Shown here: positions 1 through 15,004 of the stretch, piece after piece
Numbering within the stretch: the first letter of the stretch is position 1
How the letters are laid out: every line of letters starts with the position of its first letter
Assembly (NCBI GenBank): GCA_037576195.1
Contig: CM075102.1
Span: 34,840,745 to 34,904,744 of the forward strand
From: Phytoseiulus persimilis
Taxonomy: Eukaryota; Arthropoda; Arachnida; Mesostigmata; Phytoseiidae
DNA: 64,000 nt
Direction of reading: 5' to 3'
The notes under the pieces: model-generated
The model's input: the letters and a program-made list of their open reading frames with translations, nothing else
Database searches by the model: none
What the model was told of the DNA's origin: nothing
Translations under genes and position numbers: made by a program

Positions 1-394
1 GCTTCAGAGAACGTTGACGTGCGAGTGAAACAGCGAGCGAGGAAGAAAGCGGGATTTATCGTGGAATTCCCTCCTAGATAAACACGAACCATGTTCGAAG
101 GATCAATGGAACCAAAACTCCGGATGAAGATCTCACTCGTCACGATAGTGGGTTCTCCTGGAATCGAAAAAATTGGTGAAAGGAGTGGAAAAATGGCCGA
201 TGAAGCGAGAAGCAAGAGGTCTCGCAGATATCGAGGAGCTTCAGTTTCTTCTGCAGCGACGCTGCCTCCAACATAACGACGGGAGAGGATCTCTTGCGAG
301 GAAATCTCGGCGAAAATCCAATTCCCTCGGCTGCCCCACCGCCTCCTTTTGATTCGCTCACGAAGCTTGGAAGAGCGGGGGTCGCTGGGAGATG

Positions 395-410
395 CTCTCT
401 CTCTCTCTCT
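395..410. repeat. (CT)8 microsatellite
   Basis: Eight uninterrupted CT dinucleotides followed by a C/T-rich tail. It is a simple repeat with no visible link to a gene. Confidence 0.9.
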
Positions 411-3400
411 TCCTCGTCTACGTGATCGGCAATCACTGGACGGAATATCTTATTCGTGCTCCACTTGATGTAACTATTATTTCATGATTCAATCAGAAGT
501 TCCTCCAGCTTCCATCGCCACCATGCTCATCAAGAGCGTTGTAATATTGTGTGTAAGGAAGCAAGGAGGGACGCTTGGCTCGAGCAGGGACTCTTCTTCT
601 CGGAGCACTACTTCGTTTCTGGTTGGAAATAACGGTGCATCGGAGCCGAATGGTGGGGCGAAACCGGCATCGAGTTCGCGAAGGAAAAGGAAGGGACGAT
701 TGTTTACGGACATTTCTTCTCGACGAGGAACACAGCCAAAGCAATCGTCGGGAAATGTCACTAGAAAAGTATACTCTGCACTTCAGCTGAGACGTCCGAA
801 GGACACAAGTCCGAGTGTTGGATGCCATCCGCAGGCTTAATAGTGTATCTAAGTCTCAGTTCGTGACAAGGGCCTGCGTTAAGCTTCCGGATCGCTTGAG
901 GAGGTGTGGCCGAATCTCCGAGCATCGACCTGAATTGTGTCCGCCGCGAGCGGAACGAACTCCGACCCTTCTGGAATGATATCAAGATTCCAACGAGTCG
1001 ATACAACGAAGCCCCGCGCTGAACACTCGCAAACCACGGAAACTCCTGGATCATGACCGAGCTCTAATCGAATCGAAGGTTTTTGAAGTTACGAGCTGAA
1101 ATGAGCAGATAACAACAAGCCGATAACGAACAACTTCGCTCTGTCTTTTTGTTTCGTTTTCTGCAAACTTTTCCCCGACTCTCCAGAGATTGAGTAGGCT
1201 TCCGGAAAGCACCGAGAATAACTATAAGCGTACAACGATGCGAACTCTTCGGCGCCGAAGGCTTCCTCCCGTTCCGAGCCGCTACGGCGGCTGAGAACGA
1301 TGTTGTGAAGGGTGGTCTCTGTCGGTCGGAAGCAGTGTAAAACTTTACTCACCAAGATGACTAGTGGGCAGCGCTCGTCTGTCGTAGTGCTTCAGGAGTT
1401 CATCAAGAGCGTCGAGGTCCTTGATGGTCGAGTTGAGTTTGCTCTGAGACGGGTCGTAACTGCAATGACAAGAGTACATTTAAACTTCGGAAACAAACGA
1501 GCAAACAGCCTCGATGGGGAACACGAGGGTGAGCACCTTCTGATGAAAGTGAGGCCAGTTAGGCTGTTCCTGAAATACGCATTATCGTCGACCAGTTCGG
1601 ATGACAAGTACTTCGAACTTCCAGAGCGGATGAGCTCCCGCGTCCCGTGATGACCGCGGGGCCCGCTTCGTCGGGCAACCGTTCGTCAGAAAGAAAGCTC
1701 CCAAGAGATGTTCGCCAGGTGTAGTGGACGGGGAGTTTGGCGGGAGAGCGGGGCAGCTCTCACGTAGTGGAGAAGAAAACGCGGAGGATGAAAGTATTAG
1801 ATGTTTCTCGCTGGCCGGAGGGTCAGATATGGACGAAGACATTCTAATCACAACCACTCGTGATTATGCTAAGCGTTGCTGCCCCCGACGCAACTCAGGC
1901 AGCAACGCTCCGGTCTTATGCTGCTGTGGCTCCAGTGATTGTTGCTGGTAGCCAGAACGAGACGCTGGAGCAGAAGAATGACGCGGCTGAGCGGATATTG
2001 CGAATATCTCCACGCAGTCCCCTAGTCACTCCTCGAGCGAGACGACCGGGCCGAGCAACACCATGATCGGAAGAGGCATCAGGGACGACAGCACTTCGAC
2101 GACAACGTACATCACGAGCCGCAAGGGAAGACGAGACGAATCGCTGTGAGCTGAGAAGGTTTACTACGAGGGAATGAGCGCAGAACATTCTTCGTTCTGC
2201 TAGTTTTCCTCGTAAAATGGCATCGCGTATCGACAACAGCAACGCGGACGATATTCGCGGCAGGGATCCTCAAAAACACACCCGCTTTGTGGGGTACGAC
2301 CTTTTACTGGCCTCCATAGAACCAGCCACCGTTGGTCTGACAACGGCAATATGGGGAAAAACCTCTGTGGTATTTAGTCGCATGTTTCTCTCCGGAGCAG
2401 TTGGGCTGGTTCGGGGAATTCCCTCGCGAATAGACGTCAGACTGGCTAGCAGCCGGAGAAGGAACCGTCGTTCCCTGGGCCCACTGGCTTCCATGGGAGA
2501 TCGAGTGGCCCCCGAGAGCGTAACTACTCCTTCAGCAGAGCTGAATCAGGGAACGAGTTTCGAAACAGTGGCCTGGCAGGGTGAGAATACTCCGCTGCAG
2601 TACGCAAGCAGGAGGAGAAGCACTTGACAACCGTCATGCTTCAGCTGCCGCGACTGACCTTCGCAGACTTGGGGCGCTTCGCCTGAGAAGGGAAGACCCA
2701 TTTCTATCCTGCTCACAAGCCGCTAATGAAGAGCGCTGATATCTTACTCGTCGGAGCTATCATCTCTCTGTCCTAGACGGGGCGGTACTGCTGTCGGAGC
2801 GTTTGCTGTCAACTTCCAGGAGGCGATGAATCCGTAGATACTAATTATGAAGCGCGGGCTACGTCGCCGCTGATCCGGTCGGCTCTTTGAGATTTCCGGA
2901 TAGGAATCATGCGACCCCGTCTCCGGGTTCGAGTGATCTAAAGCAGCAACCGAAAGTATGGCGGTTCCTCCCGAAGCTGAGCGATCTTGCGAGGAGAGTT
3001 GATGTACGGTCCGAAGCACTCCCGATTGGTCTGATAACGGGCAGGGTAATCATTACGACTCATGAAGTCAGACGTGAAGGTTGTGTCGGGGACACGAGCT
3101 TCACCTCCTCGGAATGTTGTCCCTTAGACCAAGCGCTTTGGAGCTCTCTGTTTTCGAGCCAGGGGACAATACTACGCCGACCGTTATAGCTTGTTCGCAC
3201 GTGCTTTGGAGTCTCCTTGCCCCGATCACCGCCCCATTCACCTCCCGCCTGCTCGTCTACTCCTCCGGAAGTCCGTCCATGGGTTCGCTCGCGACATCCG
3301 TCCCCAAACGTTCCATCTAGTGCCACCGCTAGTCGAGCCTCAATAGACGCCAACGTCCACTCCCTGGCACTCAAACTCTTGAAATCTCGCTTCGCTGGAA

Positions 3401-6400
3401 TCGTCGATAGAATAGAATTCGTTATCAGCAGGTGACAATCGTGGCGCCGTTCAACCTGGCCCGTTCCGCAACCAAGTCTCCCTTGTGACATGCTGTTATT
3501 CAAATGATTCCCAACCCGTTCGTGCCGACTCACTCAGGCGCATTATCTCACCCCGTCTTCCATAATGAGGCGTTCTTCTCGTCTCACCGAGATATCGATC
3601 ACGAGGGCACAGCGGGTCCACTCGAAATTATTTGATAGAAGTACGATGCGACAGCAATAAATGATTCACGTCCGTGACTCTACAGTGCTTTCCGGACGTC
3701 CGCAGAGCCAATCAATCACGTTTTGTTTCTTCGCCATTCCTCCGGCATGGGAGAAGGGTTACGGTGCGCAGGCCGCTACAGAAATTTCAGGAGTCTCCAT
3801 TGCCGATACTGGCCTAATTCTCACTGTGTTCCTAAGAGGGCCTTTCACTTCAGCCGGTCACTCAATGGCTTGTTTCCTCTCTCGCCAACTCCAAATTTGT
3901 TCTTCGGCAGGGAAAAGATTCGCAGCCGAGAGGGCGGGAACACAAGAAGCAGCCTGTGGGCCTGGTTGACCTCGAAGCAAACATGAATACGTTTTTGCCA
4001 AGATTTGCATATTATTGAGAGGTGTTTACTCCAGGCATACGCTCTATGGAAATCGACTGAAATTTACTTGGAGTTCTGAGCTGTGTAGAAAATCATGGTC
4101 AGTCGGGTCGGAACCGCGCGTCCACAAGACAATACTGAGAGACTTCAGCCGGTCGGGGCGAAAATTGTTCGTCAGTCACGATCAAAGAACCGTTGTCGGA
4201 CTCCATTCCTGATTCTGCCCCGGAAAAAGCGTCGTCCTAATGATGGCGCGGAATCGGAGGGCTTCCGTGATTAACTCGCTGAAAAGTTTGAGAGTTTGGG
4301 CAACGACGTTAACGTATTTCCGTCTTCTCAAACTACTATGAGGGTCTGATGCTCGAGTATTTTTTCTGCAGCTCTGATTGTTCGCAATCCTGGCCGTCAC
4401 TTTCTCAGACGCGTAAGAAAACTTCATCTCCGAGCCGGAGATCGCCAAATGAAAGGGTTGAGAATCGATGGCATTCCATTAGGCGAACTTTATCATGGTC
4501 TGACAAACACGACCACCGAGAAATAGAGGATGACAGGAGTCTTTCGACTACGGAGACATTTGTCACAAGTTTCCTTTGTCTTGGTCCTCCCTCTCGAGAG
4601 GGTTTCCACAAGTTTCTCGCTTGTTATCTCGAGCTTCCCCAGAAGCCTGAATGCGGGCAAGCTCCGGAAAGAGGCCAGACGCTTCCGTTCCTGAAAAACG
4701 ATCTCATCCCTTCTTCGGGAACTTCCGAACCGCTCAGTTGGAGTATCAGATCGCTCCTATCGCCCTGTCGTCATTGAGGTATCTGGGTGATCGGCGATGA
4801 CATAGATGCGCTTACGTCCACGAACGGTACATGCGTATTCAGTCGACGATCACTTAGTTCGCCGAGAACCTTCAATTGGACGGAGCGGAGCGTGTCGCAC
4901 CGGAGATCTCCGACAAAGGGAGAACAGGGCAGTAGTGAATTCGGGGAGAACGGAGTCCCGTCGAACGCGTTCCCCATTCTGATGAGCGTGATCAATATTT
5001 CACAAGCGGCGACATGAACTCCAAATCGAGCTCGAAGAATTGGAAGGAACGAGCCGTGCCGGAGCGCGGAAAAATGAATTCTTCTCCTATTCGCCTACCA
5101 GCTCTCTTCAGGAGACCTTCAAAGCTTTTTGCTGCTGAGCAAAACATTCGGCCGATGGCTCGTCTCATCCCGACGTGAAGTGGGGAAGCTAGATATAGAG
5201 ATGGTATTTGATCAAGTCGCCTAAAAATCGAATCTGAGTTGCTGGGAAAAGCATAGGCTGTCTCCGCACAGGCTTCTCGTGCAGAATAACGACGTGTTTC
5301 CCAACGTTCTCCATGTCGTTGCTAACTAATCATCTTCAATAAGTTCCCGCTATGAAAGTTTGCTCGCATGCAGATCTCATGAGGGGAGCTTGCGGAATCC
5401 AACTGGAAATGGAACCGGAATGCGGTATGTTGGAGTTACATGCTCAGCTTCCGTGTCACCTAAGACGAAGTTGCCGGGAAAGCTGCACGACATCCGCTCT
5501 GTCGGAGTGCGTGGAGGGAACACGGAGTAAAGTGAGAACTAAGCAGGAGAACGCATTTCTTGAGGCTGCTGACGCTGGAAGGATTAACCCCGGTTCGGGA
5601 CTCCGCTGACAGACCAGACAGTTGGTGCATATTAAAGCGGGACGATCTTCTTTCCCCAGCCTTTGGAAAGCGGCCGCATTACCTAAAAATACGCGCAGCC
5701 TCGCTCAAAGAATTCGCTAAGACCAAGTGCGCACGCGCCCACGGAACGGTCTTCCTCGCCCCGCAGAAAAACCCACGGATGCGAACGGATTCCTGTGGCC
5801 TGACTTCTGTGGTTCAGCTGCTGAAAAACTGCCGGCACGAATCGTACTCATGTGAGATCGCTCATACTGTTCGTTGTTTCGCGACCCATATCGACGAACT
5901 GTTTCCGAGAGGTTTTTCTCCTCGTTATAGCGACCTGAATTCAAATTCAAACTTGAGCGTAGGCGACTTTTCAAATCCTTCGTGGGCACAAACAAACAAC
6001 TCCGCCGCGGAATCGATGCATTTATTACAACCCTGCCCGCCGCGAGTTATTGGAGCCGAAGTCGTTAGTCAAATTGCGGAGGACGTTCCGAACTTCATCA
6101 CATTCGATTGGTGTTGGGTAACACAGGCGGGAGGGTAGCGAGGGGGGTGAGTCCCGAGATTTCGACAAAGTCGAGTTCCGAGGTCTCCATTGTGAAGCCA
6201 CGGCAGATGTCGAAGGCTTGTTAACCGCTGACGGGCTGCGTCGGATTGCAATACCGTGTTTTCGATTCAGAAACTCCGACCCACCGTGGGAGACAACGAC
6301 GGCGACGTGTCCTGCCTCGAGGCAACAGCGACGACTCAGTCGCAGGAATCGAGGCGAGAACACATACGATGCCGAGCAATTCTCGTTATGACATTCGCTC

Positions 6401-9400
6401 GGCTTGCAATCGTACGCTCGACACACTTTGGCAACCGAACCCAAGAAACGGGTCTGCCAGGGGGTCCCACGTCATCTACAATACGAGATTCCCCCGCTCT
6501 GTTTCTCCAACATTCCCGCGTATACATCTCGTTTCCCGACGAGCCTTCATGGAAAGCTATTTTCGCTCTATCCCATCGAATGAACGGATCTCCCGAAACC
6601 GCCGCACGAGGCTCCCTGCTTAGAACGCGGTGGATCAGCAGGCCCACTCGTTCAATCTGGCCAATGAGGCGAAGCATACGTTGAAGTCAATCGTTGCACG
6701 CTCCGTTGTTCATCACTTGCTGACTCAGGCTCCTTTATCAAGTCAATCGAGTGACCCCTCGCCAAACAACAGCTCTATCCGGATTCGAAGAGGAGGTGAA
6801 CTACCGTCCAGCCTGAGTCATTCGCAGCAGCCTTCGAAGTGCTCCCGACAACCGGCAAACAATGCTCACTGGGTTTGACGCTGAAAAATCGCTGAGTAAC
6901 GGCGGCGTAGTCAACGATAACAGTTCATGTTCCACTTTCCCCTGGAATCGAACAGCTGAGCCGCGGCTCTCAAGAGACAACACAACTAGTATCCAGCCAC
7001 GAACCGTCGAAATAGGACAGTTATGGAGGGCACGCTCCCCCTCCCCCCAGTTCCCGACCTGGTGTTAGTGCGCCGAGGCCTTCGATCTCAATTCATCAAA
7101 GAAGCATTAAGCGAGAGCTTGATAAGCTGCCTTCGATGGCATCGGAGTGTCCCGTCGTCGGCCGGTAACATCGTGTGCGTGGCGACGGATTTTCGCTCTG
7201 GCACGACGCGGTATGCTCTCAAGTTCGGTGCTTGTGAATTTATGCACAAATATTCCTGAGACACTTGACGCTGTTCTCGATGAGCTCCGAGAAAGGTTAG
7301 AGCACTTCAAGGCGTGTGTATAGATCTGGCAGTAACGAGCACGAACTCTGCATCGTAGGTTCCTCTCGGAAGAGAAGCCCCGACCGACGAATCCTCGTCT
7401 CCCGAAGGTTTTTTTCCCCGACACTATTCCCAGCAATCGAACTCAAAAGCTGTTCGTCTGACTTCAAATGTTACCGTTCCTGCGGCGTTCACCTCCGCTA
7501 GGCTCGGCCCGCGAAATTACTTCAGCAGCGACTCGTTCCCATTTTTCATGCAAGAACAAACAGTTTTCCGCGGTGCTGTTCGGGCTCCTTGGGCGTAACG
7601 ATTACACGATGTTATTCTGTGCCAGGAGCGACCTGATGGGGACGGGTCGACAATGATGGGGGGATTGCTTTACCTGTCAGTGTCGCCTTCTTCACTCTGG
7701 CCGTTATTTCCTTTGTACTCTTTGGCGCTGGCTCGTTTTCCTTCGAGACGGCCGTCGCTTTCCAACGAGCCAAACAGTGGAACGAAGCACAGCACTAGGA
7801 GTAAGTTGCCGACCGTAATTTTCCGAGCGTCTCCCGACTGCATGGTGGTTCTGTAACACTTGTCTTTCTTCGGCGCACCGTTAAACGAGTCACAGTGCTC
7901 GCGGTTCCTGCTCCACTCGATGTTTGAGCCGTTCCCGCTTCGAGCAATTGTTACAGACTAGGCCCGAGCCGACAACGGACTGTTCCCTGCCCGCGCTCCA
8001 AAGACGGCCGTCTCCCTCCTCTGTGTACGAGGCTTTCCCTCGCTCCCTTTCCCTCGTCCGGAGTCCTAGCAGAGAGCACCGTCGGAAAATCCGACCGAGG
8101 CGGTGGGCGATAGTGGGCGGAGTGCGACCGAGGCTACCGGTTACGACGGATACGACGACAATACTGAAACGATGATGTCAACAACCGCACCGGCGGAAGG
8201 AGCAGCCTCCGTCGTGGACGTGGTGCTCCCATCGTCACCATAAAAAGCCTGTGTGATTGATTGTGGTCGATCAGGGGAGTAGGGTTACAATCCACAGCCG
8301 ATCGCGAGCGATCGAATAAGCGCCACGGAGTGCGGCTGCGCATCCTGGTCGGAATACTTCACGGAACATTTTAGGCAATAACTATCACTAAGACCAGGTT
8401 TCGGTTGATTTCCGCATAAATCTAAAGAGGAATCGTCGGCGACGGCCGTGCGAACGGACCGCTTCAGCAACCGCTGGTGCTATGCTGACCCATTCGCAAC
8501 CAAATGTGGAAATAAACTATCTCGATTAGGGGAGGGTTCCGAGGTCTCTGAGCAAACAACTCAAATCCGCGAAGTAACAGAAATTCCTTCCTAAGCCCCG
8601 AGTGTATCCGGTTCTAGAACTTCATGTTCACAGTTTCGAGCTATACGTGGCGCCGGGAATGTCGCTTCTAGAGAACGCTCGCCCCCTAGAAACACCAGAG
8701 ATGGTCGGTGGAAGTGGCTCGACGTCTCCATAGCATCCCGGTTGGGAAAAATAATGGAAATTTATTGCCGGGAAGTGTATGCGGGGATCATGCTCACCCG
8801 AATAAATGGTCGTATAACTCCTTCAAGAACCACAAGCAGGTTAGACGCCAAGCAGTGGAATTTAATGACCTGAGTAACATGGCAGCTTCAGCGCGATCAT
8901 AGTAATTATAAGTTGTCGCGTTAGATTACATCAGGAACTCACCCTGACACTTTCAACTCGAGAGCGGGAGCTTCCAAACTATCGAAGCGGTATTTCAAAT
9001 TAGCGAGCGTGATGTTATTACTTGAAGGAACTTGCCAGTTCCAAGGTGTATCCACGGCAACAAAGAGAAACGTCCGGGGAAAACTCCTGGTCTAGTCAGA
9101 TGATCATCTCCGATACGGACGATTTTCGTCTACGGCTCGCGATCTCGCTGGAACAACTTGTGATAGGCCTAGAGAAAGCCCGCTGCTGTGGACATTCGCA
9201 CCCTACTCCAATGCGACCCGGAGAGCCTAAAGGGAAAATGGAGCTTGTCTTTCAGCATCCTTGACCCCCACTGGAATGTACTTTTCAACGAAGAACGACT
9301 CCTTTCCCTCCTTAAAAGTCGCGCTGCTTGATTGTAGCACTTTGCCGTGAACTTTCACATGGTCGCAGGGCGGGCGATTGTCCGGCCAGAAGGCTGTTCG

Positions 9401-12400
9401 CATGGACGGCCGACGGTCGCTCTCTCAGAATTCGCTCGGAATGATGCTGTTCCATTTTGGCCGTCAAGATTACAGACCACAGGAGCCCATGCCGAGTCCT
9501 AGATGGAGCTCGACCGAATTCCCCGAGTGAACAGCGTTTCTGCGCAATCATTTTTGACATTGCAGTCGTTCACTGGTGTGTATTCCGTGTGCAGCGCCAA
9601 CTTGTTCCGTTCCGTGGTGAGTGAATGGAGAGCCCGACGGAGGTTGAAGGGTGTGAATTCGGGGGTTTCTCTCAATTCTTGGATCCCCTCCTTCGTACGG
9701 AGCTATTCGAGTGAATTGTCGACATGCCATACGTCCGCCGAACGAACTCCGCGAAAATTCGACTGCGAACGAGAAAAATGTCATTTTGCCCGCGACAACG
9801 CCGCAATGTCTTTCCCTCATTCGTCGAATGCGTCCTCCCTACACTCCGCTCTAGGCCGCATTCAGCTGAAACTTCCTACAATGCCGACGAAAAAGTGGAG
9901 GACTCGGGGTCAGTCGGGCAAGCTTTCATGACTATCGATCAGTTGCAGGAGACGGGTCGAGATCCCGAGATCGAATCTGTGTTGGTTCGCTTTCGGACGC
10001 AGCGACCTTCCCCGCGGAAAGATCGATCTATGCCAACAGTGAACAGTTTCTACCGTCCGAGTATGTGTGTACCCTGATAGAAACTTGTGGCAACCCGTTT
10101 TCGATCCCGATGAGAGTTCATGGAGAAACTCTCATTTACTCGTCTAGAGATCGAGACATCGTTGATGCTAGCGTTCATCCGGGAGGAAGTGAGGAGCTCC
10201 AACTAAATTTGAGGCTCGGGGAAAGCTTTCAGAGATTATTATCGAACAAATCTGTCCATCAAAGACATTGGGCCAAGCTCAGATAGAAGGCTAAAACGCG
10301 GATGTAGCATCTCTTTCCGATATCGACGTTGATATAGCCGTCAGATCAAGTTCCTCGAGCTGTACACGAGCCGACCTCGATCAGAGCTATTCATCGACGA
10401 CCTTGGCCGTCGCTTTCGTTGGCCTCGACATTTCCAGCGCCATCGGTAACAGCGAAAGCAATGATGAATAAATAATGCGCTGTTGTCCCCCTTCCCTGTC
10501 TCGTTGATGCAGGAAAACGCAAATTACAAGGCTTCGAGGCATCATAACGGAAGCCCTAGATGCGGAAGTAGACCTAGAAATGTCGCCGCTTCTTCAAACG
10601 GATAGCCTTCGATGTACTTTGGTTCTGATTCGATCGCTCATCATAATTTGGACTCGCCCGCGAACGCCCTGCCCGTCCGTCTCTTTGTGAATGGGCGACG
10701 AACTTGTTGATTCTTGGATTGGTCGAATGACAGGTCGGTGATTCCATGAACCCTTGAAGCATGGATGCTTTGGCGTGGATTCATCGTAGGCATCTGCACG
10801 CGAACGTCGAGTCAAGCGAGTCATCTCCATAGGAGGCCGGGAACCCAGTGCAGATGACAGCTGAGCTCGATTCGGAACGCTATTGACAAGCTCCACGATA
10901 TCGCCGAGCATGGCTCAACAGGCATGCTGCACGCGCCACGAAGGAGATCGGGTGTCGTCGGCCAGCGCTACCGATGGTTCGCCCGACGCGAAATTACCGA
11001 GGCTGCCCATGCATTCAATCGGAAGGAAACCGGAACCCAGTGCTCGGCCGGCGGGATCGATTGATTGAAAGTCCGCCATTTATTTGTCAAGTACAACTGG
11101 ACGTTTCGGAACATGCGATCCTTCCGCACAGGTGATGCGATTCCGTTCTAAATAACGCCACCAACAGATCGTCTCCCCGAAGTTTGGCAACAAAGGGTAT
11201 TGGCCGATACGAGCGAGACGCGATTCTCGCCTTGCAGAGATCGAGTTTCCCTGTTCGCAATATGTTGCGCGATGGACGCTAAACCGCGCTGGGCAGAGAG
11301 TCCAGCCAATAATGATTACAATGGGTCATTCGTTCAGTTTGAGCGTTCGCCCCTCGGAGAAAGTAACGTTTCGCCAGTCCACTTCTGTGAGTTGGGCACT
11401 TCTGTCGTTTCAATTATTCTCATGATCATTTCAGACACCCATCAAGGAATGGAAAATAATCGTGAGTCTTATGATCGTGGAAGAGAGCAACGCGTTCCGA
11501 CTTTTGGGCTGCGGAGAGAAGAATTCATGGAGATCTGGGGATCGGCTCTGCACCGGACTTGAGAAACAGAAGTGTTTTGTCAAGTGAGTGCGCCCTGAAG
11601 AGCTGCGCAGCAATACGCGGCGTAGCGCTTGCCTCCGATGGGTTCTCCCGCAGCATTGAGAACTGCGAGTTGAGCCAGGAACTTCGCGAAACAGGCGTCT
11701 TTCCCTGTCCGGATATCGTCTCTCCCGGGAAATGGGAGCCTATCAAAAATTTCCGAATGATCCGCGGCCATCGATCACGGCAGAAAGCTCGATGAAAGTG
11801 TCCGCGGATCTGAACCACATACGAACGCGATAATGGCTGAGTGTGAATGGTCTCGTCTAGCCAGGATTGCATAAGCGGTCCAATTCGGCCACGGCTGCCT
11901 AGTTCACTGCTCGGCGAGACAGGCGATTGCAACTCCACAGATATTCCCCGTAGGATCGATCATAGACGATGTCCATTCGACGGAGTATCGTGGGGAATCG
12001 TGCAAGTCAGATTACCAACAAATGAGTAGGCTGAGGGGAACCAATGCTCCATCGCGGCTGTCTTCATTCCCGAACAGCGCGTGATGTCCGCTCACCTAAA
12101 CGAAACCTCGACAGACTCTCGATGACCTCAGTACACGCAGGGATTGGTTAGACAGGGAAGGAGAGCACGCAGGGGTTTTCAGGTTTGGAGTACACGGCGT
12201 GCTCAACGCCCGTACTGGATGTTTGACACGCAGTCATCAAAAATACATCAATCTTTGAGGGAAAAAACGACCGCCTCATGGGCGGGAACGATTGTTGGGT
12301 CTCTGGCGTACATCGTACATGACGCTCCCAACGGCTACGTCTGCAGCCCTTACTTAAATACCAGTAGACTACGACTTGTGGGCCAGAGCTCATTTTTACC

Positions 12401-14591
12401 TCCAACAAGCTAATTATGATGATTCGGTGCACCTCTTCCCAACGTTAATTGCCTTTTTTTACCGCGATTTCCTAGGCCATGGTACCCACTCCGTGAATGG
12501 TGTCTTGCACGTTTCCTTCATTCCCTGCTGCCCAAGGAAACCCTGAGCTCCGTTTTCGTCGATGAGGAAAGTGTGAATTATTCTGCGAGACGAATGGAGC
12601 GCGTCATTTCATAGCACCTTCCGATCTGTGATTGCTCGATACATCTATCGTCTCATGCTTGTCGTAGGGACGCTTGTGTAACGATCACAGGGAGGAAAGT
12701 CAAGAACTCAAACAACTGCGGTTAACTGGCCTATTCGAAAGCATTTCAAATCGAAAATTGCTCCTGCAGAGGTCAGAGGTGAGCTCTCTGCTGCGACTCT
12801 ATGTGCCGGGGTTGACACTCCAAGATCGTTCGAGCCGGAAACAGTCTCATTGATTCCCAATGAGCGAATTCGACGGATGGATCATTATGTTCCCGGGTTG
12901 GTGATCTAGAAGGTATTAGACGTGCTGCATGACGCTAACGGACCTTCCCTAATTTGGTTGGAGTGGGGTCTTCGACGAGGCGATTCGCTGAGCGAGTCCG
13001 TCATGGAAAATGACACACTCGAGTCGAACATTCCGATGGCTGTTGATCTCTCATCGAGCTCTGATTCAACAGCAATGGTTCAAGATGGCCCCCTTCAGTC
13101 TGGATTCGACTTCAGGCAAGCTGTCGAAAAATTCACTCGCCCTCCGGCTATTTGATCTGCCGCAGAACATAGAGGGCCGGTGAAAAATTCTCTTGTTTTA
13201 GTTCGAGTGAGTGGACACAGCGTTTGTGGACGTTCCCATCGGAGGATTGAGGACGCGAGGATAATTGGGTCGCCTGATACGGAGATGACTGCCAAGTGTA
13301 CATTTCGTGGATCAGAAACTTCGGCAGGGGAGAGCGAAGACACGGCCGGGAGACTGCCACGCGAGAGGAATATTCTTTGGAATGATAAATGACGTCTTGG
13401 GACTGATTGCGATGCTGGCCTTGGGGCTCCGGAGACGAATGAGAGCGAACAGGGTCCAATCGAACTCCATGCGGGACATGACATTCAGGCCCCAGACGTT
13501 ACGGCCCGGATATTTCGTCCCCGAGAGCATGATACTGAGCATTGGACCCATCTAGATGTGAGCATGGATGCTTTTCATGGCTTTAACACGTCATGGTAAA
13601 ATCTCGTATTTCGTTGAGAGTTATTCTCATATGTTAATTACGTGCATCATCGAGCTTCGGATCCATCCGAGACCCCCGATAAACTGACGCCTCTTCCTAT
13701 AGGGGCTGACCAGTGGAAGAGTCGAGACCTCAACGAATCCAAGCGGTTCGCGGTTCTTGAAATTTTGCACCCGCATCGACCATAAGGTCTTCATACGCGG
13801 CATTTTGGATCTGGATGCGAGGCGAGAGAACGCATCTTGTATTTTTTAGTCGAGGGCAAGCCCGAGGTGAACGTATGATGACCGTACAACGAAGACATAT
13901 TTGTGATACCCCGCAAGAATGGCGTCCGAGATTCCATCGCTTAGCATTGCAACTCGGCGTTCAGTGTGGTCCATGAGCGGGAACCGAGAATACATAATTT
14001 GGGGGACAGAGAGATCTGACGGCCGTTGGAAAGTCGAGCAGCCCGAGCTTAGCTCAGAAGTCCCCGAGTGGGCGCCTCCAGGCTTCCAGGATCTTAAGGT
14101 GGCTCGTCAATGAGACTACAGTAGAAGCCGCTTATGGTATAGGATGCCTCTCGGGGAAGACGGCTAACTTGATTCCAAGGGGGGGGGGATCTCGGGATCC
14201 GTGATTTTTTTCGCGGTTCTGTCTGTTGAGGCTTCCTTTGATAGACCGACCAGTTCGATCCTCTCAGTCGCGAAAAATATCTCGAGCGACATTTTAACCA
14301 CTCGGTCGGACGCGAAATTGACGTGTTAAGAGCTCGCTAGCAAGGAGGGAGAGAGCCGATCCCTGGGGTCCTGCCAGGAGTACTTTGATCTGGTAAAGAT
14401 CGAGGACACCTCAGTTATTCACCGTTTGGGTGGTTCTCGCATGTCCGGTTAACTGTCCGATTTCGAGGGTGATTTGCGCCCAACGAGAGTCCGCTCGTGT
14501 GGGACTTCGAGCCATCCTCCATGCTAGTCCAACTGATTGACTTCTCTCATTAAGGGGCTTGGATTTCGATGAACTGAACATTCTCGGACAG

Positions 14592-15004
14592 AAAATCATA
14601 CCGTAAATCTGGAAATGTGAGCGCCTCGAGAATAGAAGCTGTCATGAATACCACCGTTATCGGCATCTCCTCATTGACGGTTACGTGCCATTTCTTCATG
14701 CTATCGAAGCCTGAAGGATTAGTAATCCCTGGGAATAAAGGCCCCGTCACCGCCGTGGCTCTTGAAAACATGGAAGTCAAGGGCTTCTACTTCAACACTC
14801 ACGGTATTTTGTTGTGTTCCCCATTTTCGAGCGCTAACAGACGATTTTTCAGGTCGGCGTCCATTCGATGCGTTCATTTTATTCAGGGGCAGCTGCCAGA
14901 AGCTCGTCGACTCCACGTTGGACCCGAAGTTTTCGTATGGTGTTCTCAAGCATACTGCAGTTTCGACGCATAGTTTTCAGAGTCCTCGTTATCACGCGCG
15001 TTAG
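14592..15004 (+). CDS. Weak two-exon coding candidate, unknown product
   Basis: I do not recognise this protein. Two open segments join in phase: 14,592-14,803 and 14,853-15,004, across a 49-bp GT-AG gap with a T-rich acceptor. The first segment is preceded by an AG acceptor at 14,590-14,591 and carries an Asn-Thr-Thr site and a hydrophobic stretch. Across the junction the product reads NTHG then RRPFDAFILF, and it ends at a TAG. The gap is shorter than any intron I can confirm in this window (58 bp is the shortest), no start codon exon was found, and the antisense frame is also open. Treat it as a candidate terminal part of a gene or as chance. Confidence 0.18.

Noticed and set aside
5560-6138. 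192-codon plus-strand open frame
   Set aside because: No recognisable motif or codon bias, and no flanking signals.
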